From Pseudoxanthomonas sp. z9 (GTDB taxonomy: Bacteria; Pseudomonadota; Gammaproteobacteria; Xanthomonadales; Xanthomonadaceae), in contig NZ_VFID01000007.1 in NCBI RefSeq assembly GCF_006542425.1, positions 186,001-250,000 on the forward strand: a stretch of DNA of 64,000 bases, written 5' to 3'. Under the pieces are notes generated by a model. That model saw only the letters and a program-made list of their open reading frames with translations, searched no databases and was not told the origin of the DNA. This document shows positions 1-9,903 of the stretch, one piece after another (positions within the stretch are counted from its first letter, which is position 1; each line of letters opens with the position of its first letter). The translations under genes and the position numbers were made by a program.

Positions 1-1116
1 CTGTTCCGCCGCGGTGAAGTCGCCCTTGCGGTAGGCCTGTACGCCCTGCTCGATCCGCGCGTGCTGCAGTTGATCCGCGCGGCGCCACCAGTTGCCGTCG
101 GCGGCCTGCGAAGGCAGTGCCCACAGCAATGAACAAACGGCCAGCAGCATCAACGCGGCGCCGCGGCGGAACGCCAGCAACATCAGCAGCATCAACGGAG
201 GCAGCAACCAGTAGCCCTCGTCCAGCCACGCCTTGCCGCGCGCACCCGACGGGCTGGCGGCATCGATGCTGTCCGGTGCCAGCACGCCCAGTGCTTCCAG
301 ATCCGTGCCCTCGCGTGCCAGCATCTCGAAACGCCCGCCACCGCGCTGGGCCAACTGGCGCAGCGACGCCGCATCCAGCCGCGTCCGGGCCAACGCGCCA
401 TCGCGTGCGCGGTAGGCGGCTCCAGCTTCGCTGCCCAGGCCCAGCACGGAAACGCGATAGCCCTGTCCGGACGCCCGGGCCGCCGCTTCGAGCGCGGCCG
501 CGTCCGCATGATCCGCCATCAGCAGGATCTCGCCGCGGTCGAAACCCGCCTGCTTCAGCAACCGCGCCGACCAATCAATCGCACGATCCGTCCGCTGCCC
601 ATCGACAGGCATGACATCGGGAGACAGCGCGTCAAGGAACAACGCGATGTTGTCCGCGTCTTCGGTCAACGGGGCCACCGTGAACGCATCGCCCGCGTAT
701 GCCACCAGCGCGACCTGTCCGCCCTGGCGCTGTCGCAGCAACGCAGCCAGCTTGCCACGCGCCTGCAACAGGCGCGACGGCGGCAGATCGGCGGCTTCAA
801 CCGCGCTGGACAGATCCAGGGCGATGACCAGCGGGGCGCGTTGTTCCCACAACGGCTGCTCGCCCTGGCGCCAGCTCGGTCCGGCCAACGCCACTATCGC
901 CATCGCGAAGCCCAGCACCAACAGGATCGGCGCGATCCAGCCCGCGCGTCCCGCACCGGCAAGCAGGTGCGGCAACAGATGCGCATCCACCGCCTGCCGC
1001 CAGACATTCGCCCGTCGTTGGCGCAGCCGCCAGCCCGCGCCGATCAACGGCGCCAGCAGCAACAGCCACAGCAACTGCGGGCGCAGGAAGTGCAGCGATT
1101 CCATCCACCCCGTCAT
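1..1116 (-). CDS. BatB-like VWA protein with C-terminal TPR start, partial (cut by left edge)
   Basis: This is the last visible gene of a MoxR/Bat operon; its 3' end lies outside the window. The start ATG overlaps the TGA of the preceding batA-like gene (ATGA), so the two are translationally coupled. The 372 visible residues hold two N-terminal membrane segments (about 13-28 and 60-78), a von Willebrand A domain beginning near residue 96, two further hydrophobic stretches around residues 275-305, and a tail that looks like the beginning of a TPR. Bat proteins are thought to form a membrane-associated complex in the periplasm with MoxR ATPases. The metal-binding MIDAS motif reads DLSSA (residues 101-105) instead of DxSxS, so the last serine is lost. 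The gene could equally be named VWA/TPR protein. Confidence 0.88.
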   Translation of the reverse strand, partial: MTGWMESLHFLRPQLLWLLLLAPLIGAGWRLRQRRANVWRQAVDAHLLPHLLAGAGRAGWIAPILLVLGFAMAIVALAGPSWRQGEQPLWEQRAPLVIALDLSSAVEAADLPPSRLLQARGKLAALLRQRQGGQVALVAYAGDAFTVAPLTEDADNIALFLDALSPDVMPVDGQRTDRAIDWSARLLKQAGFDRGEILLMADHADAAALEAAARASGQGYRVSVLGLGSEAGAAYRARDGALARTRLDAASLRQLAQRGGGRFEMLAREGTDLEALGVLAPDSIDAASPSGARGKAWLDEGYWLLPPLMLLMLLAFRRGAALMLLAVCSLLWALPSQAADGNWWRRADQLQHARIEQGVQAYRKGDFTAAEQ

Positions 1117-2135
1117 GCGCGCCTCCGCGGCAATGCGAACGCGACCAGTCCCACGCACAGTGCCGCCGCCAGCGGCAGCGGATAGCGTTCGACGCGCGGA
1201 CGCACCTGTTCACCGGGCAGTTCCACCGGCTCCAGGCGATCCAGCTCCGCATAGATGCTCGCCAGTTGCTCGATGTCGCGGGCGCGGAAGAAACGCCCTC
1301 CGGTCTGCCTGGCGATGCGGCGCAGGGTGTCCTCGTCGATCTCCTCTCCGCCGGCGCCGGGCAATGGCACCGCCATGCCGAAGAACGAAGTCATGCCGCT
1401 GCCGCCAAAGGCGATGGTGTGCACGCGCACGCGCGCCTGTGCCGCGAGTTCGGCCGCCTTCAGCGGCTCCAGCATGCCCGCGGTGTTCACGCCGTCGGTC
1501 AGCAGGATCAATACGCGCTGCCCTTTTTCCTGCGCCGCCAATCGCTTGACCGCCAGGCCGATCGCATCGCCCACCGCGGTTTCCCTGCCGGCCAGTCCCA
1601 CCACGCTGTCGCGCAACTGCTCGCGCACGCTCTGTCGGTCCAGCGTCAGCGGAGTGAGCGCATAGGCGCGCTGCCCGAACACGAGCAGGCCGACCCGATC
1701 GCCGGCACGGCGATCGAGGAAATCCGCGAGTACCGCTTTTGCGGCTGTCAGCCGATCCACCACGCTGCCGCCGAGTTCCATGTCGGCCTCGCTCATGCTG
1801 CCGGACAGGTCCACGGCCAGCATCAGGTCACGTCCGCTTTGCGGTGGCGTGACGGCCTCGCCGAACGTCTGCGGCCGGGCCGCCGCCGCGCACAGCAGGA
1901 ACCAGGCCAGCCAGGCCAGCGCCGCCACCCGGCGCTTGCCCAGGAATCCATGCGTCGCCGCGATGGCCTGCAGGTTTCCACCATAGGGAACACGCAGCGC
2001 CGCCGAGGTGCTCCGGACCGGCGGCAACAACCAGCGCACCAGCCACGGAAGCGGAAACGCCAGCCACATCCACGGCCACGCGAATCCGGCGTACGCGTCG
2101 CGCAAGGTCTGCAGCAGCGGCCAGTCGCCGATCAT
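1113..2135 (-). CDS. BatA-like von Willebrand factor A domain protein
   Basis: A 340-residue inner-membrane VWA protein of the Bat family. Hydrophobic segments lie near residues 18-37 and 68-86, and a last one at the C-terminus anchors the domain. The MIDAS metal site is intact: DLSGS at residues 109-113, the threonine region TPLT at 161-164 and LLTDG around 211-215. The start codon overlaps the stop of the DUF4381 gene by four bases and the stop overlaps the next VWA gene, which shows tight operon coupling. Bat proteins have been linked to aerotolerance and envelope stress in other bacteria, but the role here is inferred only from the family and gene order. Confidence 0.93.
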   Translation of the reverse strand: MIGDWPLLQTLRDAYAGFAWPWMWLAFPLPWLVRWLLPPVRSTSAALRVPYGGNLQAIAATHGFLGKRRVAALAWLAWFLLCAAAARPQTFGEAVTPPQSGRDLMLAVDLSGSMSEADMELGGSVVDRLTAAKAVLADFLDRRAGDRVGLLVFGQRAYALTPLTLDRQSVREQLRDSVVGLAGRETAVGDAIGLAVKRLAAQEKGQRVLILLTDGVNTAGMLEPLKAAELAAQARVRVHTIAFGGSGMTSFFGMAVPLPGAGGEEIDEDTLRRIARQTGGRFFRARDIEQLASIYAELDRLEPVELPGEQVRPRVERYPLPLAAALCVGLVAFALPRRRA

Positions 2136-2584
2136 CGCTTGCCCGCCATCAATTGCAGGAAACGCGCACGCGCCAGCCCCCGCAGGCGCGCCACCGCATC
2201 GAGGTCCACTTCCCGCCGGTAGCCGCCATCCAGCAGCAGGCGGCCGTCTCCCTGCGAGAAGGCTCCCGCGGTGTCGCCATCAAGAAACCGCAGCCACGCT
2301 TCACCCGACAGGCGGACCGCGCTGGAATCGACCTCGCGCGCCGCGCGCCGCAGCAGATCGGACATCGCCGCCACCTGCGCGGCCGGTGCGTGGCCCAGGC
2401 CGCTCTCGTCGAACCACCGTAGCCACCGGCGCCGGCGCTGGCGCCGACGCCAATGGCGCACCACGAAAAACAGGACGACCATCGCCAGCAATCCCGCCAG
2501 CCACCACCAACCGGGCGCCAGCGGCCACCAGGTCGGCGCGGGCGGCAAATGAACATCGCGCAGGACCAGATCGGCCGGTTTCAT
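2132..2584 (-). CDS. DUF4381 domain-containing membrane protein
   Basis: A 150-residue protein with one clear transmembrane helix (about residues 25-46, rich in W, L and V), followed by a very basic stretch (RRRQRRRR-like) and a soluble alpha-helical tail. This is the layout of DUF4381 proteins, which occur regularly between DUF58 and BatA genes in MoxR operons. It shares one base of overlap with the upstream DUF58 gene (TGATG) and four with the downstream VWA gene. The biochemical role is unknown; a scaffold or assembly role for the VWA proteins is an inference from the conserved order. Confidence 0.85.
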   Translation of the reverse strand: MKPADLVLRDVHLPPAPTWWPLAPGWWWLAGLLAMVVLFFVVRHWRRRQRRRRWLRWFDESGLGHAPAAQVAAMSDLLRRAAREVDSSAVRLSGEAWLRFLDGDTAGAFSQGDGRLLLDGGYRREVDLDAVARLRGLARARFLQLMAGKR

Positions 2585-3486
2585 CAGGCCACCTGCGGCG
2601 TCGATCCGCCCGCCGGCAACCAGGATTCACTCGGTGCATCGCCACGCAGGGCGTAGGCGCGCACGCCACGCAATGGCAATCCGCGCACCGCCGCCTGCAT
2701 GGGCTCCGAGAAGAACTGCTGCCAGCGCTGCCGCTGGGTGGCGTCGGCGAGGTCGAGTTCCACCCGGTGTCCACCGGTCTGGAACGGCAGTGATGACGCC
2801 GGTGGCGAAGCTTCCAGCGCGTCGAACAGCATCAGCACGCTGATTTCGTGGTGCGCGGCCCAACGCGGCCAGTCACTCTGCGGAATGGCCGCGACGCTGT
2901 GCGGATCAGCCAGCACGATCAGACGCGAGCCAGGCCGCAGCAGGCGCGCGGCGTGGTCCAATGCCACCGCCAGTCCCTGGTCGTCCACGGGAGGACGCTC
3001 GTACCAGCGCACCAGTGCATCCAGCACGCGCAGCGCTCCCCGCGTCCCGGATGCTGGCGCCACCGGCGGCTCGGCGGCGGTACCGCGCAGCGCCGCGACG
3101 CGATCACCGTCGCGTATCGCGCTCCAGGCCGCCACCGCGCCAGCGCGCGCGGCCTGGGTGGATTTGAAACGAATCCGGGTGCCGAAATACAGCAGCGGCG
3201 AAGTATCGGCCACGATCAGCGTCAGCCGTTCGCGTTCGGCCTGGAATAGTTTGGTATGGGTGCGCCCGCTGCGCGCGGTCAGTCGCCAGTCGATGTGGCG
3301 CACGTCGTCGCCGGGTACGTACTCACGCGATTCGGCGTACTCCATACCCCTTCCACGCAGGGTCGAGGCCGCCGGTCCGGTGATCGAATGCCGGCCGTGG
3401 CGCGCCGGCTTGCGTCGCTGCGCGGTGGCGCGCAGCGCGACCAGTTCGGCCAGAGTCGGGGCGATGCCGTCGCCGTTGATCGCCAT
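2584..3486 (-). CDS. DUF58 domain-containing protein
   Basis: A 300-residue DUF58 protein, a family with a degenerate VWA-like fold found beside MoxR ATPases. The family hallmark is visible near residues 50-70: a GRGMEYAESREY stretch followed by PGDDVRHIDWR, close to the usual PGDxxRxIDW motif. I chose the ATG at 3486 because it leaves a 10-base gap after the moxR stop; an in-frame start at 3546 would overlap moxR by 50 bases with non-conserved residues. The gene lies second in the operon and the protein is probably a MoxR partner. Confidence 0.92.
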   Translation of the reverse strand: MAINGDGIAPTLAELVALRATAQRRKPARHGRHSITGPAASTLRGRGMEYAESREYVPGDDVRHIDWRLTARSGRTHTKLFQAERERLTLIVADTSPLLYFGTRIRFKSTQAARAGAVAAWSAIRDGDRVAALRGTAAEPPVAPASGTRGALRVLDALVRWYERPPVDDQGLAVALDHAARLLRPGSRLIVLADPHSVAAIPQSDWPRWAAHHEISVLMLFDALEASPPASSLPFQTGGHRVELDLADATQRQRWQQFFSEPMQAAVRGLPLRGVRAYALRGDAPSESWLPAGGSTPQVA

Positions 3487-3496
3487 GCCGGTTCCC

Positions 3497-4507
3497 TCAG
3501 GGCAACGGCACGACGTCGAGCAGCGCCGCGACCAGCCGATCACCATCCCAGCCCTCGGCGGTGGCTTCGTAGCTGGGAAGTACGCGATGGCGCAGCACGT
3601 CCGGGGCGATCGCGCGCACGTCCTCGGGCGTCACGTAGTCGCGTCCGGCCAACCAGGCACGCGCGCGCGCGCAGCGTTCCAGCGCGATGGAGCCGCGCGG
3701 ACTCGCGCCCCATGCGATGCGCCGCGCCAGTTTCGGGTCGTAACGCGTGGCATCGCGCGATGCGAGCACCAGTTCGATCAGGTAGCGCTCGAGCTGGGGC
3801 GCCACGTGAAGATCCAGCACCGCCTTGCGCGCGGCGAACACATCTTCCTGCGGCATCCGGGTCAGCGTGGCCGGCACCGGTTTCAGGGTCTGCTGCGCGC
3901 GCTCGCGCGCCAGGCGCAGGATTTCCGCTTCCGCGGATGCCTCGGGATAGCCGATGCGCACATGCATCAGGAAGCGATCGAGCTGTGCCTCCGGCAGCGG
4001 GAAAGTGCCTTCCTGCTCGATCGGATTCTGGGTCGCCATCACCAGGAACAGCGCAGGCAGCGGATAGGTGTGCCGACCGACGGTGACCTGTCGTTCGCCC
4101 ATGGCCTCCAGCAACGCGGACTGCACCTTGGCCGGCGCGCGGTTGATCTCGTCGGCCAGCAACAGCGGGTGGAAGATGGGACCCGGCTGGAACTCGAAAC
4201 GGCCGTCCTGGGGACGCCACACCTCGGTGCCGGTCAGATCGGCGGGCAGGAGGTCCGGGGTGAACTGGACCCGGGCGAAGTCCGCCTCCAGCCGGCCCGC
4301 CAGCGCCCGGACCGCCGTGGTCTTGGCCAGGCCCGGCGCCCCCTCGACCAGCAGGTGACCATCCGCGAGCAGCGCTATCAGCAGGCGTTCGATGAGTGCG
4401 GCCTGGCCGACGATGGTATCCGACAGGTCCTGCCTCAGCGCGGTGAACGCGGCGTGCAGGCGCCCCTGCTCGGGTAGCGGAAGCGGCGCGGAAGCGGAAT
4501 TTTCCAT
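3497..4507 (-). CDS. MoxR family AAA+ ATPase
   Basis: A 336-residue AAA+ ATPase of the MoxR family, first gene of the operon. Walker A is GAPGLAKT (56-63) and Walker B is LLLADE (115-120), followed by INRAPAKVQSALLEAM, the usual MoxR signature. The length fits the family. MoxR proteins act as chaperone-like ATPases that help mature or load VWA-domain partners, here presumably the DUF58 and Bat proteins encoded directly downstream. About 170 bases separate it from pilQ, which ends upstream, so the operon probably starts from a promoter in that gap. Confidence 0.95.
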   Translation of the reverse strand: MENSASAPLPLPEQGRLHAAFTALRQDLSDTIVGQAALIERLLIALLADGHLLVEGAPGLAKTTAVRALAGRLEADFARVQFTPDLLPADLTGTEVWRPQDGRFEFQPGPIFHPLLLADEINRAPAKVQSALLEAMGERQVTVGRHTYPLPALFLVMATQNPIEQEGTFPLPEAQLDRFLMHVRIGYPEASAEAEILRLARERAQQTLKPVPATLTRMPQEDVFAARKAVLDLHVAPQLERYLIELVLASRDATRYDPKLARRIAWGASPRGSIALERCARARAWLAGRDYVTPEDVRAIAPDVLRHRVLPSYEATAEGWDGDRLVAALLDVVPLP

Positions 4508-4627
4508 CGGGAGCGGCTGTGCGGAATCGGAGGGCCATTGTGACCCAAGGAAAGATGGATTGGTTCAGCCAGCCCCATCCACCGGTTTAGCCCGCGTGCA
4601 CCTGGTCCTCGTGACGCCAGAAACGCG

Positions 4628-4649
4628 GACGGGGGCCGAAGCCCCCGTC
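4628..4649 (-). terminator. GC-rich hairpin downstream of pilQ
   Basis: A perfect 9-bp stem (GACGGGGGC with GCCCCCGTC) closed by a four-base loop that reads TTCG on the minus strand, the very stable UUCG type. It sits 29 bases past the pilQ stop and is followed on the minus strand by a short T-containing stretch (GCGTTTCT). It most likely ends the pilMNOPQ transcript. Confidence 0.6.
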
Positions 4650-4677
4650 GCCATTCCGATTGCGGACTGCGCGCGCT

Positions 4678-6618
4678 TCAGTTGGCCGCGCGCGACAGCG
4701 CCTGCTGCGGTGCCACCCGAAGGACCTTCGGGGTGACGAAGATCAGCAACTCCGCCTTCTCCTTGCTGCGGCCCTTCTTCTTGAACAGATTGCCCAGGAA
4801 GGGGATGTCGCCGAGGAACGGCACCTTGGCGATGCTGGTGCGGTCGGTGAACTCGTAGACACCGCCGATGACCACGGTCTGGCCGTCATCGACCAGCACG
4901 GCGGTATTGATCTCGCGCTTGGCGATTTCCGGCACCGAACCAAAATCACCCAGATCAATGAACCGCAGCACCTCGTCCTTCTTCACGTTCAGCGCCAGGA
5001 ACACGCGGTTGTCGCTGGTGATGGTCGGCACGACCTTCAATTCCAGCAGGGCTTCCTTGAACTGCACCGTGGGGGTCAGCACGCCAGTACCGCCGCCGGT
5101 AACCGTCAGGTAGCCGACCTCACGACCCTGCTTGATGACCGCTTCGCGCTGGTTGGTGGTAACCAGGCGAGGATTGGAGATGACCTCGCCACGCCCCTCT
5201 TCCTGCAACGCCTGCAGTTCGATATCCAGGTTGAAGTTGCGTCCCAGCAGCGTGTAGGCGATGGATGCGGGATTCCCGAGCGTGTAGGTCTTCGCGGGCA
5301 GATTGACATTGAGTCCCCGCGTCGCCGGCGTCGTGGGACCCGTCGTCGCTGGCAGGGTGCTGCCCACTGTGCCGGTGTTGTCGCCTCCGTTGAAGCTTCG
5401 GCGGCCACCGATGCCGAACTTCGCGCCCAGGTCGCGTGCGAAGGTATCCGTGGCGATGACGATGCGGCCCTCGATCAGGACCTGATCCACCGGTCGATCG
5501 ATCACGCTGATGAGCTCGCGCATCTGCGCGATCTTCTTCGGGATGTCGCTGATCATCAGCGTGTTGGTACGTTCGTCGGCAACGATGCGCCCGCGTGGCG
5601 ACAGGAAGCTGTTTTCCTGTTGGTTGTTGCCGCTGCCACCGCCGGAATTCGAATTGCCGATGCCCTTGGCTTCGGTGATGGCCTTGAAGATCGCGCCGGC
5701 GTTGTGGTAGTTGATCTGGATGTAGTCGGTGACCAGATCCTCGCGATTCTCGATCGCGATGCGCGCGTCTTCCTTGTCCTGCTCGAACTTGGCCAGTTCC
5801 TGTTGCGGGGCCACCCACATCACGCCGCCATCGCGCCGCTTGTCCAGGCCCTTGGCGCGCAGGACGATGTCCAGCGCCTGATCCCAGGGCACGTTGACCA
5901 GTCGCAGGGTCACGTTGCCCTGCACGGTGTCGGAAGCGACGATGTTGAGGTTGGATTCCTCGGCGATCAGCTGCAGGACGGTGCGGACCGGCACATCCTG
6001 GAAGTTGAACGTCACCGGACGTCCCCCGTAGGCGCGGGCGTTCTGCGTGGCCGCCACCTTGGCGGCCGCGCTGGCGACCGTACCCGCGGCCGTACCGCCG
6101 GGCGCTCCCATTGCCGGCTTGTCCGCCCGCGGGGCGATTTCCACCACGTACTCGTTGCCGGTCTGGTAGGCCAGCGATTCGAAGGCGCCCTGGGTGCTGA
6201 GCACCAGCTGGGTACCCTTGCCACTGGGACGGGCGTCAACCCGCTGCACCGGGGTGGCGAAGTCGACCACGTTCAGGCCACGCTGCAGGGTGGCGGGAAT
6301 CTCGGCATTGCCGACATCCACCACCACCGAGGAGCCCAGGTTGCGCAGGTCGGGCGCCGCGCCGGCCCGGTCGAACTTGACCACCAGCCTGCCCGCGCCG
6401 TCGTCGCCGCGGCGGAAGTCGATATTGGTGATGGCGACCTGCCCGGCCGCCGGCGTGGCGGCCGGTGCCGCGGCTGGCGCGGTCGCCTGGGGTACCGGAT
6501 TGGCCGCGCCGGCCGCACCCGTGGCGACCAGCAGGCCGATGGCGAAACCCAGGCCCTGGATCCTGAGCGAAGCCAGGCGCCGGATCGGCCGCAGGCCATT
6601 AGCGTTTGAAGCGGTCAT
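4678..6618 (-). CDS. pilQ: Type IV pilus secretin PilQ
   Basis: Outer-membrane secretin through which the type IV pilus leaves the cell. After a signal peptide ending near AAGAA come an AMIN domain (about residues 45-150, peptidoglycan binding), a secretin N0/STN domain (about 195-265), an N1 domain, and the C-terminal secretin core with VISNPRLVTTNQ and the final VPFLGDIPFLGNLFK signature. Total length is 646 residues. I prefer the ATG at 6618 because GGGGGAA lies seven bases upstream; an alternative ATG at 6636 overlaps the pilP stop (ATGA) and adds six residues. Last gene of the pilMNOPQ operon. Confidence 0.96.
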   Translation of the reverse strand: MTASNANGLRPIRRLASLRIQGLGFAIGLLVATGAAGAANPVPQATAPAAAPAATPAAGQVAITNIDFRRGDDGAGRLVVKFDRAGAAPDLRNLGSSVVVDVGNAEIPATLQRGLNVVDFATPVQRVDARPSGKGTQLVLSTQGAFESLAYQTGNEYVVEIAPRADKPAMGAPGGTAAGTVASAAAKVAATQNARAYGGRPVTFNFQDVPVRTVLQLIAEESNLNIVASDTVQGNVTLRLVNVPWDQALDIVLRAKGLDKRRDGGVMWVAPQQELAKFEQDKEDARIAIENREDLVTDYIQINYHNAGAIFKAITEAKGIGNSNSGGGSGNNQQENSFLSPRGRIVADERTNTLMISDIPKKIAQMRELISVIDRPVDQVLIEGRIVIATDTFARDLGAKFGIGGRRSFNGGDNTGTVGSTLPATTGPTTPATRGLNVNLPAKTYTLGNPASIAYTLLGRNFNLDIELQALQEEGRGEVISNPRLVTTNQREAVIKQGREVGYLTVTGGGTGVLTPTVQFKEALLELKVVPTITSDNRVFLALNVKKDEVLRFIDLGDFGSVPEIAKREINTAVLVDDGQTVVIGGVYEFTDRTSIAKVPFLGDIPFLGNLFKKKGRSKEKAELLIFVTPKVLRVAPQQALSRAAN

Positions 6619-6632
6619 CGTGTTTCCCCCAA

Positions 6633-7169
6633 TCATTGATCTTCAAGCGCGACCGAAGCGGGCCGTTCCAGCCAGCCGCCAGCGCCATCCGGCACCAGTT
6701 CGACCATTTCGATGCCGTCCTCGCGTACCGCGGTGACGCGACCATCGCTCTGGCCCATGTAATTGCCCGGCCGGATCCGGTAGGTCACCTTGTCCGGCGC
6801 CATCACCAGGGCAATCAGGCCCGGTCCTTTGCCGATGGTCCCCACCATGTCCAGGCTGTCCAGCGGATATTGCTCGAGGGTTTCCTTGCGGCGATTCGGG
6901 TCGGGCCGCAGGCCCCCGTTGTCCACGTTGCTCCAGGCATTGCTGAACGGATCACGCAGGCTCTGCGCGGCATATTCGAAGGTTTCGAACTGCTGCATGA
7001 CCGGCAATGGATCCAGCGGAGGCGCGGGACGGGCGCGTACGTCCGCCACCCACTTCTCCAGATTGGGCGCATCGCCCGGCGTGCTGGTGACGCCACGCGC
7101 GCAGCCCACCAGCGACACCATCAGGCAAGCCAGGAACAAGGGGCGGAGAGCGGAGTGCATGTTCTTCAC
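6633..7169 (-). CDS. pilP: Type IV pilus assembly lipoprotein PilP
   Basis: Inner-membrane lipoprotein that links the PilNO platform to the PilQ secretin. The N-terminus has a lipoprotein signal with lipobox LVGC (Cys about residue 23). The body shows the PilP pattern, including LDSLDMVGTI and a C-terminal beta domain with YRIRPGNYMGQSDGRV. The start is GTG, overlapping the pilO stop as GTGA; an ATG nine bases further in (7160) is an alternative. Length of 178 residues is typical. Confidence 0.94.
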   Translation of the reverse strand: MKNMHSALRPLFLACLMVSLVGCARGVTSTPGDAPNLEKWVADVRARPAPPLDPLPVMQQFETFEYAAQSLRDPFSNAWSNVDNGGLRPDPNRRKETLEQYPLDSLDMVGTIGKGPGLIALVMAPDKVTYRIRPGNYMGQSDGRVTAVREDGIEMVELVPDGAGGWLERPASVALEDQ

Positions 7170-7831
7170 TTCTTCCCAGCCTTTGCCGCATCGGCGGCAG
7201 CCTTCTCCTGGTCCTCGATTTCCTTCTCGTCGAGGTAACGATAGGTCTTCACCGTGCCCGACAGTTCAAGCGCGCCGCGGCTGGTGATGGCGCCCTTGCC
7301 CTCCTTGGGCTTGAGCGAGATGTCGTGCATGGTCAGGATGACCACGCGCGGCAGCGAAGCCACGCCGCTGACGAAGGCACCGAACTGGTGGTAGCTGCCG
7401 ACCATGCGCAGGGCGATCGGCTTCTCGGCGTAGAACTCCTTCGGCGTCTCCGGTCCAGGCTGGAACAGCTCGTTGGACAGGCCGCTGGACAGCGCCGTCT
7501 GCGAGATGTCGATGATCAGGTCCGGCATCTCGGTCTTGCTGGGCAGTTGACGCAGCATCTGCTGCAGCACCTGCTCCATCTGCGCCAGTTGCTGCTTCAG
7601 CGGGCCCAGGTTGGCGGCACGCCCCTGCTTGTCCTCGAAGTCGCTACGCAGCGTGCTCTCCTGGCGTTCCAGTTGCACGAGATCCTGGCGCTTGCCCTTG
7701 ATCACCAGCAAATAGGCCATCACCACGATGAACAGGCCGACGATCACGCAGAAACCAATCTTGGCGTTCTGCGGCCAGGCACCGATGTTGTTGATGTCGA
7801 GATTCTTGAGCGATGTCTTTTTCTGGCTCAT
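7166..7831 (-). CDS. pilO: Type IV pilus inner-membrane protein PilO
   Basis: A 221-residue bitopic protein of the pilus alignment complex. A single transmembrane helix (about residues 25-46) is followed by a predicted coiled coil (about 50-95) and a ferredoxin-like periplasmic domain with FYAEKPIALRMVGSYHQ, typical for PilO. It forms heterodimers with PilN in the family. It overlaps pilN by four bases and pilP by four bases. The C-terminus is charged and alanine-rich. Confidence 0.95.
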   Translation of the reverse strand: MSQKKTSLKNLDINNIGAWPQNAKIGFCVIVGLFIVVMAYLLVIKGKRQDLVQLERQESTLRSDFEDKQGRAANLGPLKQQLAQMEQVLQQMLRQLPSKTEMPDLIIDISQTALSSGLSNELFQPGPETPKEFYAEKPIALRMVGSYHQFGAFVSGVASLPRVVILTMHDISLKPKEGKGAITSRGALELSGTVKTYRYLDEKEIEDQEKAAADAAKAGKK

Positions 7832-8627
7832 GACGCATTCCCCGGGCTGTTGGCGGGCGTCTGGGCCGGAGTCGAGGGAGCGGCCGGAGTGGCGGCTGGC
7901 GCCGCCGGTTGCGAGGCGGGCGCGGGAGCGGTGGCCGGCGCCTGCCCGTCGGGAGCCGCCGGGGTGGCCGGCGCGGCGGTGGCGGAGGGTGCCTCGACCG
8001 CACTGGCTTCGGACAGCGCGGCGCTTTCCGGAGTCTGGCCGTCCTTGCCTTCCGGGGCATTCGGGTTGGCCAGCCGCACCTGCAGGTTGAATACGTAGGG
8101 CAGCGAGCTGCTGATCCCGCCGGTCAATGCCTTGGCGTCCTCCGCCTTGGCTTCGATGATCGCCAGGTCGGGCTTGGTCATCCAGCCGGAGCCTTCCAGA
8201 TTGCGCATGTATTCGCTGACCCGGGCGTTGGACTGCGCGCGCCCTTCCAGGGTCAGGACCTCGCCTTCCTGCTTGATGTTCGACAACGCCACGCCATCGG
8301 GAATCGTGCGCACCAGCGAGTCGAACAGGTGGACCATCTGCGACCGGTTGGCCTGCAGTTGCTCGATCACCTTCTTGCGCGCCAGCAGGCGATCCTTCTG
8401 CTTGTCCAGCGCCTCGATTTCCTTGATCTGGGATTCGACCTTCTGGATTTCGCCGGTCAGGAAATCATTGCGAACCATCTGACCGCTGATCTGGCGGTCG
8501 TAATGGAACCACAGCAGGAACGACAGCAGCACGCCGCCCAGTGCGGCGAGGCCCAGCATGGCGTAGAAATCTCGCTGCCGCTGCGCGCGCCGTTCGGCCC
8601 GCCAGGGGAGTAGGTTGATTCTTGCCA

Positions 8628-8628
<1 letters not shown>
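7828..8628 (-). CDS. pilN: Type IV pilus inner-membrane protein PilN
   Basis: The N-terminus carries the conserved INLLPWR motif (residues 4-10), which binds PilM in the cytoplasm, followed by one transmembrane helix (about 22-44), a coiled coil and a periplasmic domain. At 266 residues it is longer than many PilN proteins because of an added C-terminal tail (about 190-266) made almost only of Ala, Pro, Ser and Thr, which is probably disordered. Shares one base with pilM and four with pilO. Confidence 0.95.
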
Positions 8629-9722
<1,094 letters not shown>

Positions 9723-9734
9723 CTACCGGCCACA

Positions 9735-9762
9735 TTAATAACCAACTCTTTACGCTTGGCAA
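9735..9762 (-). promoter_or_regulatory. Predicted promoter of pilMNOPQ
   Basis: On the minus strand TTGCCA (9762-9757) is followed after 16 bases by TATTAA (9740-9735), a reasonable sigma70-type pair, about 49 bases before the chosen pilM start. The site lies in the divergent pilM-mrcA gap, which is richer in A and T than the surroundings. Prediction only. Confidence 0.45.
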
Positions 9763-9862
9763 CCTGAGTTTTCGTGGCTGTGCGGCTTGTCACGGTTCAC
9801 GAAGGTTGTCACCCAAGTTACTGTTCCCCCTAGGATCGCCGGTGGCAACCCCAGCCGTCATC

Positions 9863-9868
9863 TATACT
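9863..9868 (+). promoter_or_regulatory. Predicted -10 box for mrcA
   Basis: TATACT, 35 bases before the chosen mrcA ATG. No good -35 box is visible at 16-18 bases, but two direct copies of TTGTCAC (9787-9793 and 9806-9812) lie upstream and might serve an activator. A start of transcription near 9875 would exclude the longer in-frame start at 9787 and so supports the ATG at 9904. Confidence 0.4.
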
Positions 9869-9903
9869 CTGCCCTTGAGAATTCTGCAATCGGATCCCTC
9901 TGG

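Noticed and set aside
4660-6609. Long open frame opposite pilQ on the plus strand
   Set aside because: It mirrors the codons of pilQ in a GC-rich gene, has no family motifs and no ribosome binding site. Similar long frames opposite recG (17715-19568), DUF1631 (33591-35537), spoT (25959-28349), the TonB receptor (19834-22383) and the GGDEF-EAL gene (40486-42810) were left out for the same reason.
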